DNA of 64,000 nucleotides. Source: Flavicella sp965243265 (lineage in GTDB: Bacteria > Bacteroidota > Bacteroidia > Flavobacteriales > Flavobacteriaceae). Positions 8,529-17,748 of the stretch are shown here, in pieces. Position 1 is the first letter of the stretch. Each line of letters begins with the position of its first letter. The stretch lies in NCBI GenBank assembly GCA_965243265.1, contig CBDEUL010000005.1:62001-126000 (forward strand), read 5' to 3'. Under the pieces are notes generated by a model. That model saw only the letters and a list, made by a program, of their open reading frames with translations, was not told where the DNA came from and did no database searches. The position numbers and the translations under genes are program-made.

Positions 8529-9206
8529 TTATTCCTCGTATTCTTTCTTTAAAATATTGACATCTTTTATGATTTGCTGAATTTCTTTTTCATCAGTTCC
8601 ATCATAATACCCACGAATACGCTTTTCTTTATCTATTAAAATAAATTGCTCTGTATGAATAAAGTCTTGCATACCTCCATCTCCTTCATCTAAAACCGCA
8701 AAATAACTTTTTCTGGCAAGTGTATAAATCTGTTTTTTATCTCCTGTTACCAATTTCCATTTTGCATCGTTTACACCTCTAGCAATTGCATAATTTTTTA
8801 ACACAGGAACACTATCTATAACAGGTGTTACAGAATGCGACAGCAACATAATATCTGAATCATTGATAAATGCATCTTGTAATAAACTCATATTATTAGT
8901 CATTACAGGACATATAGTTCCGCATTTTGTAAAAAAGAAATCTGCTATATAAATTTTATCCTTAAATGTATTTCCTGTTACTGCCTCTCCATTTTGATCT
9001 ATCAAATTAAAATCTGCTACTTTATGATTCTTTTTTACATGTTGTACAGACTTATCTACCAACATAGGATTTACGTCAACAGGACTATAAATAGGCAGCT
9101 TTTTTTCAGGAGTTAAGAGCATATAAAATACCGAAACACCAATTATTGTAAACACCAACATCACCAATAAGGTAGGCAGCGATTTCTTAAAATATTTGTA
9201 GTCCAT
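8529..9206 (-). CDS. SCO1/SenC family copper-binding thioredoxin-fold protein
   Basis: 225 residues: an N-terminal membrane anchor (about 11-31) and then a thioredoxin-like domain outside the membrane. The copper ligands are all present: Cys95 and Cys99 in TKCGTICP, and the distal His183 in FIHTEQFILID. SCO proteins deliver copper to the CuA site of cytochrome c oxidase or act as thiol reductases for it. It lies 90 bases upstream of feoA on the same strand, which puts two metal-handling units side by side, though the operator-like palindrome between them argues for separate control of feoA. Confidence 0.93.
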   Translation of the reverse strand: MDYKYFKKSLPTLLVMLVFTIIGVSVFYMLLTPEKKLPIYSPVDVNPMLVDKSVQHVKKNHKVADFNLIDQNGEAVTGNTFKDKIYIADFFFTKCGTICPVMTNNMSLLQDAFINDSDIMLLSHSVTPVIDSVPVLKNYAIARGVNDAKWKLVTGDKKQIYTLARKSYFAVLDEGDGGMQDFIHTEQFILIDKEKRIRGYYDGTDEKEIQQIIKDVNILKKEYEE

Positions 9207-9380
9207 TCTATAAAAGTTTAGTTAGTTTTTAAATTTGACTTTAAAAGTACAAAAACCAAGGTTCTAAACACAAGCTCTAAAATATTTCTTTTATAATCTT
9301 GAAGAATAGGAGCTATTCAAAATAGAAATACTTTATTTTAAATTGTACATTTGCGAGAATTTTAGACAAAAAAATTACAA

Positions 9381-10721
9381 ATGGAAGTTTTTATAAAAGC
9401 ATCACAATTTATTCTGAGTTTATCTCTATTAATTGTGCTTCATGAATTAGGGCACTTTATTCCTGCCAAATTATTCAAAACTAGAGTAGAGAAATTCTAT
9501 TTATTTTTTGATTATAAGTTTTCTCTTTTCAAAAAGAAAATTGGAGGTACCGAATATGGTATCGGTTGGATTCCACTAGGTGGATATGTAAAAATATCTG
9601 GAATGATTGATGAAAGTATGGATACTGAACAGATGAAACAACCTGCCCAACCTTGGGAATTTAGATCTAAACCTGCTTGGCAACGTTTAATAATTATGTT
9701 AGGTGGTGTATTTGTAAACTTTGTATTAGGTTTTGGTATTTACATCATGATTTTATTTGTTTGGGGAGAAAACTACCTTCCTAACGACAGTCTTAAAGAT
9801 GGTATATGGGTTACAGACTCTTTAGGGTATGAATTGGGACTTAAAACAGGAGATAAATTTATTACAGTAGATGATAATAAACTAAAATCTTTTTCTAGCA
9901 TAACTAACGAATTAGTTAATGGGAATAGCTTTGTTATTGAAAGAAATGGTGAAACCATTGAAAAAGAAATCCCTATTGACTTTATTTCTAAATTAATTGC
10001 AAAAGGAAAAGGGGGCTTTATTTCTCCAAGAATGCCTTTTGTTATAGGTCAATTTAGTGAAACATCTGTAAACAAAGAAAGCGGTTTAAAAACCAAAGAT
10101 CTTGTTACAGGAGTTAATGGAACCTCTTTAAAATATTTTGACGAAGCAAGTGCTATCTTAAATCAATACAAAAACGAAAAGGTTACACTAACTGTTCAAA
10201 GAAATAATGAAACTCAAGAAATACTTGTTCAATTAGACGAAAATGGAAAAATTGGCATTGCTTTAGGGGCACTTAGTTTTGATGACATGGAAAAACTAGG
10301 ATATTATGCTCTTAAGACAAAAAAATATTCTTTTGCTGAAGCTATTCCTGCAGGAACTCAAAAAGGATACGAAACATTGACAGGTTATATAAAACAACTT
10401 AAAAAAGTTTTCAATCCTGAAACAGGTGCTTACAAAGGTTTAGGTGGTTTTATCTCTATAGGAAGTATTTTCCCTTCTACATGGAGCTGGCAAGCATTTT
10501 GGAGCATTACAGCTTTGTTATCAATTATGTTGGCTTTTATGAACCTACTGCCAATACCTGCTTTAGACGGAGGGCATGTAGTTTTTACATTGTATGAAAT
10601 GATTACGGGTAGAAAACCAAGTGACAAGTTTTTAGAGTATGCACAAATTGTTGGGTTTGTGATTTTAATGGCTTTATTAATTTTTGCGAATGCAAATGAT
10701 GTTTTTAAACTCTTTAATTAA
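9381..10721 (+). CDS. rseP: Site-2 intramembrane metalloprotease RseP
   Basis: 446 residues. Zinc-site HELGH at 21-25 lies in the first transmembrane helix, and the second metal-binding motif LLPIPALDGGHV lies near residue 395. Two PDZ-like segments lie between them, the second around FSETSVNKESGLKTKDLVTGVNG. The family cleaves anti-sigma factors and remnant signal peptides within the inner membrane. A -7-like TACATTTG at 9346-9353 precedes the start by 27 bases. The gene stands alone on the + strand and ends at a strong bidirectional hairpin. Confidence 0.95.
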   Translation: MEVFIKASQFILSLSLLIVLHELGHFIPAKLFKTRVEKFYLFFDYKFSLFKKKIGGTEYGIGWIPLGGYVKISGMIDESMDTEQMKQPAQPWEFRSKPAWQRLIIMLGGVFVNFVLGFGIYIMILFVWGENYLPNDSLKDGIWVTDSLGYELGLKTGDKFITVDDNKLKSFSSITNELVNGNSFVIERNGETIEKEIPIDFISKLIAKGKGGFISPRMPFVIGQFSETSVNKESGLKTKDLVTGVNGTSLKYFDEASAILNQYKNEKVTLTVQRNNETQEILVQLDENGKIGIALGALSFDDMEKLGYYALKTKKYSFAEAIPAGTQKGYETLTGYIKQLKKVFNPETGAYKGLGGFISIGSIFPSTWSWQAFWSITALLSIMLAFMNLLPIPALDGGHVVFTLYEMITGRKPSDKFLEYAQIVGFVILMALLIFANANDVFKLFN

Positions 10722-10740
10722 ACATCAAAAAGAACAACAT

Positions 10741-10780
10741 AAAAAAGCCTGTTTAGAAAATCTAAACAGGCTTTTTTATG
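10741..10780. terminator. Bidirectional rho-independent terminator between rseP and bioB
   Basis: GCCTGTTTAGA / TCTAAACAGGC forms an 11-bp stem with a three-base loop, with A-run before and T-run after, so it works in both directions for the convergent rseP and bioB. Confidence 0.9.
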
Positions 10781-10799
10781 TTATAATGGTAACCTAGTA

Positions 10800-11906
10800 T
10801 TACCCTTCTTTTAACTGAGCTCTAATTTCTTTCGCTTTTGCTTTTGCAGCTTCGTTTCTTTCAATTTTATGTCCTGGTCTACTCCATTTAACATCTTCAT
10901 CAACAGGTGTTGCAACATCTTTTCTGATTTTCACTTTTCCTGTATTATCTTTTTTCTTTTCTGAAGGTGTTAATCCTAACAAGTTAAACAACTGCATATC
11001 TTCATTATCTCCTGGGTTTGGTGTTGTTAACAGCTTATCTCCCGCAAAAATAGATGAAGCACCTGCCATAAAGCACAACGCTTGTCCCTCCTTACTCATT
11101 TCTGTTCTACCAGCCGACAAACGTACCGTTGTTTTTGGGAAAACAATACGAGTTGTAGCAATCATTCTTACCACATCCCATACAGGAACAATTTGTTGAT
11201 CTTCTAAAGGTGTACCTTCAACAGCAACCAACGCGTTGATAGGAATAGATTCCGGCGCTCTACTCAAAGCCTGTAAACTTAACAACATTCCAACCCTGTC
11301 TTCAACCGCTTCTCCCATACCGATAATTCCTCCTGAACAAACTTTTAAAGAACTCTTTCTTACATTCTCTAAAGTTTTAATTCTATCTTCATATCCTCTA
11401 GTAGAAATTACTTCTTTATAGTATTCTTCAGATGTATCTAAGTTATGGTTGTAATAATGCAATCCTGCTTCTGCCAATCTTGATGCTTGGTTCTCTGTTA
11501 CCATTCCTAGCGTACAGCAAACTTCCATTTCCATTGCACTAAGCCCCTTTACCATTTCTAAAACCTGCTCAAAATCATCTCCTTCTTTTACATTTCTCCA
11601 GGCAGCTCCCATACACACCCTAGATGACCCTGTTGCTTTTGCCGCTGCTGCTTTAGACAACACTTCGTCAACTGGCATTAAATCATTTTTTTGAATATTT
11701 GTATGGTAACGAGCAGCTTGTGGACAGTATCCACAATCTTCCGAACAGCCACCTGTTTTGATAGATATTAATTTACTTACCTGTATTTTTAATGGGTCAT
11801 GGTATAACCTATGTACCTTTGAAGCTTCATAAATCAACTCCATTAAAGGCTTATTATAAACTTCAAGAATTTCTTCTTTTGTCCAATTTTGTTTCACTTC
11901 ACTCAT
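10800..11906 (-). CDS. bioB: Biotin synthase (radical SAM)
   Basis: 368 residues. The radical-SAM CxxxCxxC is Cys54-Cys58-Cys61 in KTGGCSEDCGYCPQAARYHT, and the conserved YNHNLDTS and RLSAGR motifs, with the Arg that binds the second cluster, are present. It inserts sulfur into dethiobiotin as the last step of biotin synthesis. The C-terminus extends with a basic, lysine-rich tail beyond the usual end. A TACTTTTG element (11929-11936, reverse strand) may be the -7 box. The ketosynthase gene ends 82 bases upstream on the same strand; no bioA, bioF or bioD is in the window. Confidence 0.96.
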   Translation of the reverse strand: MSEVKQNWTKEEILEVYNKPLMELIYEASKVHRLYHDPLKIQVSKLISIKTGGCSEDCGYCPQAARYHTNIQKNDLMPVDEVLSKAAAAKATGSSRVCMGAAWRNVKEGDDFEQVLEMVKGLSAMEMEVCCTLGMVTENQASRLAEAGLHYYNHNLDTSEEYYKEVISTRGYEDRIKTLENVRKSSLKVCSGGIIGMGEAVEDRVGMLLSLQALSRAPESIPINALVAVEGTPLEDQQIVPVWDVVRMIATTRIVFPKTTVRLSAGRTEMSKEGQALCFMAGASSIFAGDKLLTTPNPGDNEDMQLFNLLGLTPSEKKKDNTGKVKIRKDVATPVDEDVKWSRPGHKIERNEAAKAKAKEIRAQLKEG

Positions 11907-11988
11907 ATTTTCTTCATTTTTTCAGATTCAAAAGTACACAATTAATCTTTATAATAAATTTCAAACACCTATGAATAAAAGGTTCTTT

Positions 11989-13149
11989 TTAAGGTTTTGA
12001 AAGTAATATACTTACAGCGTTTCCTCCAAAACCTACTGCATTTATCAATACTGTTTCTATTTTTTGTGGACTTTTTTGATTTTCAAGATAAGGGATTTTA
12101 ATAAACTTTTGATACTTCATCATTAAAATAGCCAATTCCATACTCAAAGTTCCTGAGGTTCCTAAAGTATGTCCTATTTTCCACTTATTTGAGGTTAAAG
12201 CTGGCAGCACTTCTCCAAATACTTTTTCTATTGCCTTGTATTCAGAACTATCTCCTTTTATAGTTCCAGGAGCATGCATTACAACAACATCAACTGTAGT
12301 ACGTCCCGCATCTTCTAATGCCATTTTCATAGATTTCTGAAAACAAATAGCATCATTAGAAATAGAAATATTATGCTTTAATTTTTCAGTTGCATAACCA
12401 ACTCCCGCTATTACAGCCTCTGTATTTTCTGAAATACCTTTTTCTAAACACATTGCAACAGCTCCTTCTCCTAAAATCATTGTATTTTTTTCTTTTGAAA
12501 AATCTAATGACCTACAAGGGTATTCCAAAGAGGTGTTTGAAGCGTAAATTTTTAAAGCTCTCATTTGAGCTACTGTAAATGGTGTATTTGCTGCTTCACT
12601 ACCTCCTACCAAAAATTTATCTATCATTCCTGAACAAATCCATGCTACTCCATTTAAAACAGAGTGCATTGCTGTAGAGCATGTTATTGAATGACTAATT
12701 GCAGGTCCTTCCGCCCTCAAATCATGTGCTATCCAAGTAGCTATATTTCCTAAAGTAGTAGTTGGTGAAGTTAAGGTTTCCGCTTTTCCATTCTCATCTT
12801 TTAAAAAAGCATCGTAATACTTCTCAAAAAGACCTGTAGCTCCTCTTGAGGATCCGAAATTAATACCAAACTCTGAATCCCAATTTAACTTACTCAAAGC
12901 TTTCCTTGCTGTAAAAATAGCAAGCAATACAGAACGATCTAAGTTTTTATATTTTAAGTCTGAATTTTTAAGCGTTTCTATTTCAACATTATCTTCTTCT
13001 GAAATAGCACCTACTAAAGCAGAAAACTTTCCAAAGTCCTGATTCGTAAAAAAATGTTTATCGTGTAAATATTGATGCCATATTACTTTTAAAGATTTCC
13101 CTAAAGGGGAAATTGAAGCAATACTTGAGATAGAGACTATTTCCTTCAT
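11989..13149 (-). CDS. Beta-ketoacyl-ACP synthase family protein (FabF-like condensing enzyme)
   Basis: 386 residues, slightly shorter than FabF (about 410). The condensing triad is complete: Cys157 in SITCSTAMHSV, His292 in MHAPGTIKGDSSE and His327 in KIGHTLGTSG. A decarboxylating acyl-ACP condensation is therefore expected. It is upstream of bioB on the same strand (82 bases). Such ketosynthases often neighbour biotin genes in flavobacteria, and a role in making the pimelate chain is possible, but secondary lipid or pigment synthesis cannot be excluded. The N-terminus lacks the usual VVITG opening of FabF, which suggests a separate subfamily. Confidence 0.88.
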   Translation of the reverse strand: MKEIVSISSIASISPLGKSLKVIWHQYLHDKHFFTNQDFGKFSALVGAISEEDNVEIETLKNSDLKYKNLDRSVLLAIFTARKALSKLNWDSEFGINFGSSRGATGLFEKYYDAFLKDENGKAETLTSPTTTLGNIATWIAHDLRAEGPAISHSITCSTAMHSVLNGVAWICSGMIDKFLVGGSEAANTPFTVAQMRALKIYASNTSLEYPCRSLDFSKEKNTMILGEGAVAMCLEKGISENTEAVIAGVGYATEKLKHNISISNDAICFQKSMKMALEDAGRTTVDVVVMHAPGTIKGDSSEYKAIEKVFGEVLPALTSNKWKIGHTLGTSGTLSMELAILMMKYQKFIKIPYLENQKSPQKIETVLINAVGFGGNAVSILLSKP

Positions 13150-13234
13150 TCGTTAAATTTCATTTAAACGAGAACAAAGGTCTACTTTTTAATGAAAGAA
13201 ATATAAATTTTTTCATGTAATATTTCAGAAAAAA

Positions 13235-13402
13235 TCAATCTACATACGTAATACTTTCCATTGTATCAGCTATCGTAGTTTTTGTAGCCGTTATTGATTT
13301 TGGTTCTTGAGATTTCAACAAAAACAACAACCCAATTAACACTACTGTTAAGATAACAGCAGAATAACTTTCTTCCCACTTCTTAAAAAAATTAACATTC
13401 AT
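13235..13402 (-). CDS. Small single-pass membrane protein, unknown function (55 residues)
   Basis: From the ATG at 13402: MNVNFFKKWEESYSA, a hydrophobic helix AVILTVVLIGLLFLL, then a Thr-rich hydrophilic tail ending SITYVD. I do not recognise it. It sits between the ketosynthase start (13149) and the sugar transporter (13583), on the same strand as both. A clean positive-inside helix supports a real gene, but the open frame is short enough to be chance. Confidence 0.4.
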   Translation of the reverse strand: MNVNFFKKWEESYSAVILTVVLIGLLFLLKSQEPKSITATKTTIADTMESITYVD

Positions 13403-13582
13403 AATATATTTTTTTACCACTCTAGAACCTTTGTTATTTATAACAAATTCCTAAAAGTCACTTAAACAAATGGATATGACGTTTTTAAAGGGACTACAAT
13501 ATATGAAAAATAATCATACGTGTTTTTTATTTTCTTTATTTAAATGAAACTAATTTAAATACAACTATCTATTAATCAACTA

Positions 13583-14911
13583 TTACAAGCTTGTAGTATG
13601 TTTAATTTTATATCCCCATAAGGCAAAAAACAAGATGATTACATAACAGGGAATTAAAATCCAATAACTATAAGTAGCACTTAATGCTACTGCTTCTAAA
13701 CCATCTACACCACTAGCTATCATTTCGTGTTTATTAGCATCTACTAGCTTACCATACAGAGGAGGTATCAATGCTCCTCCCGAGATAGCCATTATCAAAA
13801 GTGCAGATCCTGTTTTAGTAAACTTGCCTAAACCATCTAAAGTTAACGGCCAAACTGCTGGCCAAACCAAAGCATTAGAAATTCCCAAAGCAGCTACAAA
13901 AAGTACTGACGTAAATCCTGTAGTTACCAATATACACACACTAAATAAAACTCCTAAAGCAGCACTAATTACAAGTGCCAATCGCTGTTTTAAATATTTA
14001 GGTATTAAAAAAACACCTAATGCATAAGTTAATACCATTGCCATTAAAGTAAAAGTTGTAAAAAACTTTGCATCTTCTGAAGAAAATCCTAACGATATTC
14101 CATAAGAAATTATCGTATCTCCCGCAATCACCTCTGCTCCAACATACACAAACAACGCAAGCATCCCCAACCACAAATGCGGAAATTGAAAAATAGTTGT
14201 TTTCTCTGTTTCTTTTTCTTCTATTACTTCAATAGGCTTAGGTTCCACATTTGGTAAAGGAGCTTTTCGTATCAAAACTCCTAAAAAAACTAACACAACT
14301 GCCATAATTAAATAAGGTAAAAAGACACTCTCTGCCATAGTACTTAACAAGGCCTCTTTTTCCTCTAAAGAAGCATTTCCTAATTTTTCTTTTACCTCAT
14401 CTATCCCTGAAAGCAACAATGCCCCAAAAATTAACGAACCTAAAGCCCCTGCTGTTTTATTAGCAATCCCCATAATTGCAATTCGTTTTGCTCCACTCTC
14501 AATGGGACCTAAAATTGTGATATAAGGATTTACTGCTGTTTGAAGTAAGGTCATTCCTATTCCTTGAATAAAAATACCTGATAAAAACATCCAATAGGTT
14601 CTAGCTTCTGCTGCCGGAATAAAAACCAAAGCACCAATAGCCATTACAACCAACCCCAATGACATCCCTTTTTTATAACCTACCTTATCTAACACATAAG
14701 AGGCTGGCAATGCCATTACCACAAAAGAAATATAAGATGCTGAAGCAACCAAATAGGATTGTGCCTCCGTAAGTTCATTAATCGTTTTCATAAACGGAAT
14801 CAAAGCACCATTTATCCAAGTAACAAACCCGAATATAAAAAACACTCCTGCTATAATAGCAATAGGCACCATATTTCCACTACTTAACTTTTCTTTTTGC
14901 AAGTCAGACAT
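13583..14911 (-). CDS. Sugar MFS transporter, FucP/GluP family
   Basis: 442 residues and twelve predicted membrane segments. The family signature is GFVTWINGALIPFMK in helix 1 and ASYVLDKVGYKKGMSLGL between helices 2 and 3, with QTAVNPYITILGP in helix 4, as in fucose and glucose/galactose proton symporters. A charged loop (about 222-238, KPIEVIEEKETEKT) separates the halves. The substrate cannot be assigned. It is followed on the same strand by nothing coupled; its 3' end faces the small membrane protein gene about 160 bases away. Confidence 0.9.
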   Translation of the reverse strand: MSDLQKEKLSSGNMVPIAIIAGVFFIFGFVTWINGALIPFMKTINELTEAQSYLVASASYISFVVMALPASYVLDKVGYKKGMSLGLVVMAIGALVFIPAAEARTYWMFLSGIFIQGIGMTLLQTAVNPYITILGPIESGAKRIAIMGIANKTAGALGSLIFGALLLSGIDEVKEKLGNASLEEKEALLSTMAESVFLPYLIMAVVLVFLGVLIRKAPLPNVEPKPIEVIEEKETEKTTIFQFPHLWLGMLALFVYVGAEVIAGDTIISYGISLGFSSEDAKFFTTFTLMAMVLTYALGVFLIPKYLKQRLALVISAALGVLFSVCILVTTGFTSVLFVAALGISNALVWPAVWPLTLDGLGKFTKTGSALLIMAISGGALIPPLYGKLVDANKHEMIASGVDGLEAVALSATYSYWILIPCYVIILFFALWGYKIKHTTSL

Positions 14912-14962
14912 ATCTTATAAATTAAATGTTGTTTGTTTTTGAAAACACTTCAATGAAGATTC

Positions 14963-15697
14963 CTAATTCCTTCCCTTTTCATTTGGATACAAGGTAAAAA
15001 CAGGATCGCTTTGCCAGAATTCTTTTGTATCAATATCCATAATTGTTAATGGATTTTTATGAGCTGCTCCTGTGTCTACATTCCATACATTAGCCGCATT
15101 TATAGGTGTGCTTTCTCCTATTTTAGATAAAGCAGTATGTCCTATAAAAATTTCTTTATAATGCGACAACCGTCTTGGATAAAATTTATCTCCAGGTTGT
15201 AAATTTTTATCCATAGCCAAAACCATTTCCCACAAAGATCGATCCCAGAAAAACATTTTTTCAAAATACTCTTGCTCTACTCCATTATGATTGGTAAAAC
15301 CTGCATGGATAAACAATCTATTTTCTGAATCTATATGATATCCTTTAAGATTCGATAAAAAGTGCTCGTGTATTTTACGAATATTCATGGGTACATTCGC
15401 ATATGCATCTACTGTATTTTGTCCTCCATGAAACAACCAAACATCGTTACTTTCTCCATATTTTAACCACCTATAACACAAATCATCATGGTTACCTCTT
15501 ATAAAAATACAATCATGAGTAGTTTTTAGTTGAATCAGAAAACTAATCACTTCTGGAGCCTGACTCCATCCATCTACATAATCTCCTAAAAAAATAAGTT
15601 GATCTTCTACAGAAACATTCGCCCTTTCTAAAACCTGCTCTAAAGCTCGTAGGCCTCCATGAATATCTCCTATTACAAAAGTTCTTCTATTTGACAT
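14963..15697 (-). CDS. Metallophosphoesterase (Ser/Thr phosphatase-like, calcineurin fold)
   Basis: 244 residues. The dinuclear metal motifs of the PPP-like phosphoesterases are in order: GDIHGG (10-15), LGDYVDGW (about 38-45) and RGNHDD (about 68-73), then the later IGHT with a further metal His and a C-terminal VDTGA. This class includes bacterial PrpA/PrpB-type protein phosphatases and symmetrical dinucleoside tetraphosphatases; substrate is open. TAGATTTG at 15708-15715 (reverse strand) could be its -7 element. It lies just downstream of the AlbA_2 gene on the same strand. Confidence 0.88.
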   Translation of the reverse strand: MSNRRTFVIGDIHGGLRALEQVLERANVSVEDQLIFLGDYVDGWSQAPEVISFLIQLKTTHDCIFIRGNHDDLCYRWLKYGESNDVWLFHGGQNTVDAYANVPMNIRKIHEHFLSNLKGYHIDSENRLFIHAGFTNHNGVEQEYFEKMFFWDRSLWEMVLAMDKNLQPGDKFYPRRLSHYKEIFIGHTALSKIGESTPINAANVWNVDTGAAHKNPLTIMDIDTKEFWQSDPVFTLYPNEKGRN

Positions 15698-15758
15698 CTT
15701 TTTTTCTCAAATCTAAGCGATTCCTTTTTAATGACCATAACCTGAAATTAAAAAATCA

Positions 15759-16901
15759 TTAAACCCCATATTTCACCTTTCTAAAAATTCGCATTACTTC
15801 TTTATACTTTACATATACGGTTTTATCTTCTATTCTTTTCAAGTACATTTTAGACTTCATCAGTTTTTCTTTTGCCTGTTCAAAGCCATTCATAGAACAA
15901 ATCAAATACGTATGCGGAAACTCTTCTAAAAGCACCTGTTCCTCTTTAATTAACTTCTCACCCTTTAAAAGCTTTTCAAGAACTGCTTCATTTTTTTCAT
16001 AAATCAATTCTAATTTTGAAATTTCAAATACAGGTGGTTCAAAAAGAAATTCAGTTGTAATATTATATTGACCATTTTCTTTAAAATGAAGAATTGTTTT
16101 TTCTAAAGGATAATATTTATAAAATGAATGAATCCCTAAATACACATATTCTGTAATTATAAACGAATCTTTGTTTATTTGTATTTGAACATCATCCAGT
16201 GCTGAATAAAAAATTCGAACTTGTTCCTTTACCAACTCTATATCTACTCTTGAGTAATACAATACATTGTCTACTTCTTTCTTTTCTCCTGCCCAACACA
16301 ACACAAAATACTCCTTAAAAACTAAGTACGTAGGGTTGTATATAGATGGATGTTGTTCCATAAAATCAAACACACTATTCAACAACAACTCAACATTACT
16401 ACTAGAGCTTTTCTCTAATTCTTGAACAATACCCTTATTAAAAGCATCTATAGATGTCTTTCCTTCTACAGGATTCGAAGTACTTCCTTGTCTATAAAAA
16501 ATCATCCCCTTATCATATTTCCAATAATTCTTTTTTAAATATGTTATTTCATAAGTAGGAAAAATAGTCACCAAGCCTACTACTTTATGACGAGGTAAGC
16601 TAGGAAAAGATATATTTTCATATCGAATAACAGGAGGATTTACCAAACAAGCATTTACCAGGTCTTGAATTCTACTATCATCAAAAAAATCTACACCCAT
16701 TATTTTATTTGTCTCATCTTGAACTCCAATAACTATATAAGAGTTATTTTCTGGATTTGAGTTAGATAATGCACAAATATGCTTTAAAAACTTTGCCTTT
16801 CCTTCTTTAGAATCTAAGTCTATTTTTAACTTTTTATCATAAAAACTATTCTCATCATTATGATTCAGTAAATTTCTAATAAGAAGGCGCTTGTTTATCA
16901 T
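15759..16901 (-). CDS. AlbA_2 (Schlafen-like) domain protein
   Basis: 380 residues. The first ~140 residues match the AlbA_2/SLFN fold: KAKFLKHICALSNSNPENNSYIVIGVQDETNKIMGVDFF, then PPVIRYENI and KVVGLVTIFPTYEITYLKKNYWKYDKGMIFYRQGSTS. Beyond this is a region rich in aromatic and acidic residues that I do not recognise. AlbA_2 proteins are thought to bind nucleic acid or nucleotides, and some act in regulation or defence. It starts 3 bases after the SDR stop, so the two are co-transcribed. A housekeeping role seems as likely as defence since no other defence genes lie near. Confidence 0.75.
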   Translation of the reverse strand: MINKRLLIRNLLNHNDENSFYDKKLKIDLDSKEGKAKFLKHICALSNSNPENNSYIVIGVQDETNKIMGVDFFDDSRIQDLVNACLVNPPVIRYENISFPSLPRHKVVGLVTIFPTYEITYLKKNYWKYDKGMIFYRQGSTSNPVEGKTSIDAFNKGIVQELEKSSSSNVELLLNSVFDFMEQHPSIYNPTYLVFKEYFVLCWAGEKKEVDNVLYYSRVDIELVKEQVRIFYSALDDVQIQINKDSFIITEYVYLGIHSFYKYYPLEKTILHFKENGQYNITTEFLFEPPVFEISKLELIYEKNEAVLEKLLKGEKLIKEEQVLLEEFPHTYLICSMNGFEQAKEKLMKSKMYLKRIEDKTVYVKYKEVMRIFRKVKYGV

Positions 16902-16904
16902 TCA

Positions 16905-17660
16905 TTATAAATTTTTATGAATTTGTGTACCCGATGCTTGAGCTGTTGGCAATACCAACAAGTCTGAAATATTTACATGATAAGGCCTTGTTACTACAAA
17001 TAAAATTACATCCGCTATATCTTCTGCTTTTAATGCATCAAAACCTTTATAAACGTCATCTGCCTTAGCTACATCTCCTTTAAAACGAACAGTAGAAAAT
17101 TCTGTATTTACCAAACCTGGATGAATAGCTGAAACACGTATTCCATATTTGCTCAAATCCATACGCATTCCCTTATTCAAAGCATCAACAGCATGTTTTG
17201 TTGCACAATAAACATTTCCCCCTTCATAAACTTCCTTTGAAGAAATAGAACCTATGTTAATTATTTGCCCCTTTTTATTTTCAACCATAAAAGGGCTTAT
17301 TGCTTTTGATACATACAGTAAACCTTTAACATTTACATCAAGCATTGTATCCCAATCCTCTACATCCCCTTCAAATACAGGAGCCAAACCATGTGCATTT
17401 CCTGCATTGTTTATAAGTATATCTATATTTTTTAACTCTCTTGGTAAATTTTCTATTGCATTAAAAACTGCATCTTTATCCCTAACGTCGAAATTCAAAA
17501 TATGAACTTCTGTAAATTTACTTAATACCTCTTTTAATTCAATCAATCGCTCTTTTCGTCTACCACAAAGGACAAGCCTTATGTTCTTTTTTGCGAAGAT
17601 TTCTGCCGTAGCCCTCCCTATTCCTGAAGTAGCACCTGTTATAAAAGCTATTTTATTCAT
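16905..17660 (-). CDS. SDR family NAD(P)-dependent oxidoreductase (YdfG-like)
   Basis: 251 residues from the ATG at 17660 (MNKIAFITGATSGIGRA); an open extension upstream to 17753 runs through a terminator-like hairpin and is not coding. The Rossmann TGATSGIG motif, NNAG, the catalytic Ser in IGSISS and YCATK are all present. RRKERL after the second strand favours NADP. The closest match by memory is the YdfG/serine 3-dehydrogenase group, which oxidises beta-hydroxy acids; substrate uncertain. It is transcribed with the AlbA_2 gene (3-base gap). Confidence 0.9.
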   Translation of the reverse strand: MNKIAFITGATSGIGRATAEIFAKKNIRLVLCGRRKERLIELKEVLSKFTEVHILNFDVRDKDAVFNAIENLPRELKNIDILINNAGNAHGLAPVFEGDVEDWDTMLDVNVKGLLYVSKAISPFMVENKKGQIINIGSISSKEVYEGGNVYCATKHAVDALNKGMRMDLSKYGIRVSAIHPGLVNTEFSTVRFKGDVAKADDVYKGFDALKAEDIADVILFVVTRPYHVNISDLLVLPTAQASGTQIHKNL

Positions 17661-17690
17661 CTTGTATTTTTGTTGGATAAAGATACAAAA

Positions 17691-17748
17691 AAACCGCCCC
17701 CAGGAGGGGGCGGCTCTATTTTGATTGGATAACCACAACCAATCAAAA
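17691..17748 (-). terminator. GC-rich hairpin with T-run, preceded by a second perfect inverted repeat
   Basis: CCGCCCCC (17694-17701) pairs with GGGGGCGG (17706-17713) around AGGA, and on the reverse strand it is followed by seven Ts: a textbook rho-independent terminator. Just before it on that strand, TTTTGATTGG (17719-17728) pairs perfectly with CCAATCAAAA (17739-17748). The pair ends 31-34 bases before the SDR start codon, so it could stop transcription coming from the lipoprotein gene or a small RNA, or act as an attenuator for the SDR gene. Confidence 0.75.

Noticed and set aside
15759..16901. AlbA_2/Schlafen protein as part of an antiphage system
   Set aside because: Neighbours are an SDR enzyme and a phosphoesterase; no nuclease, toxin or other defence partner is near.
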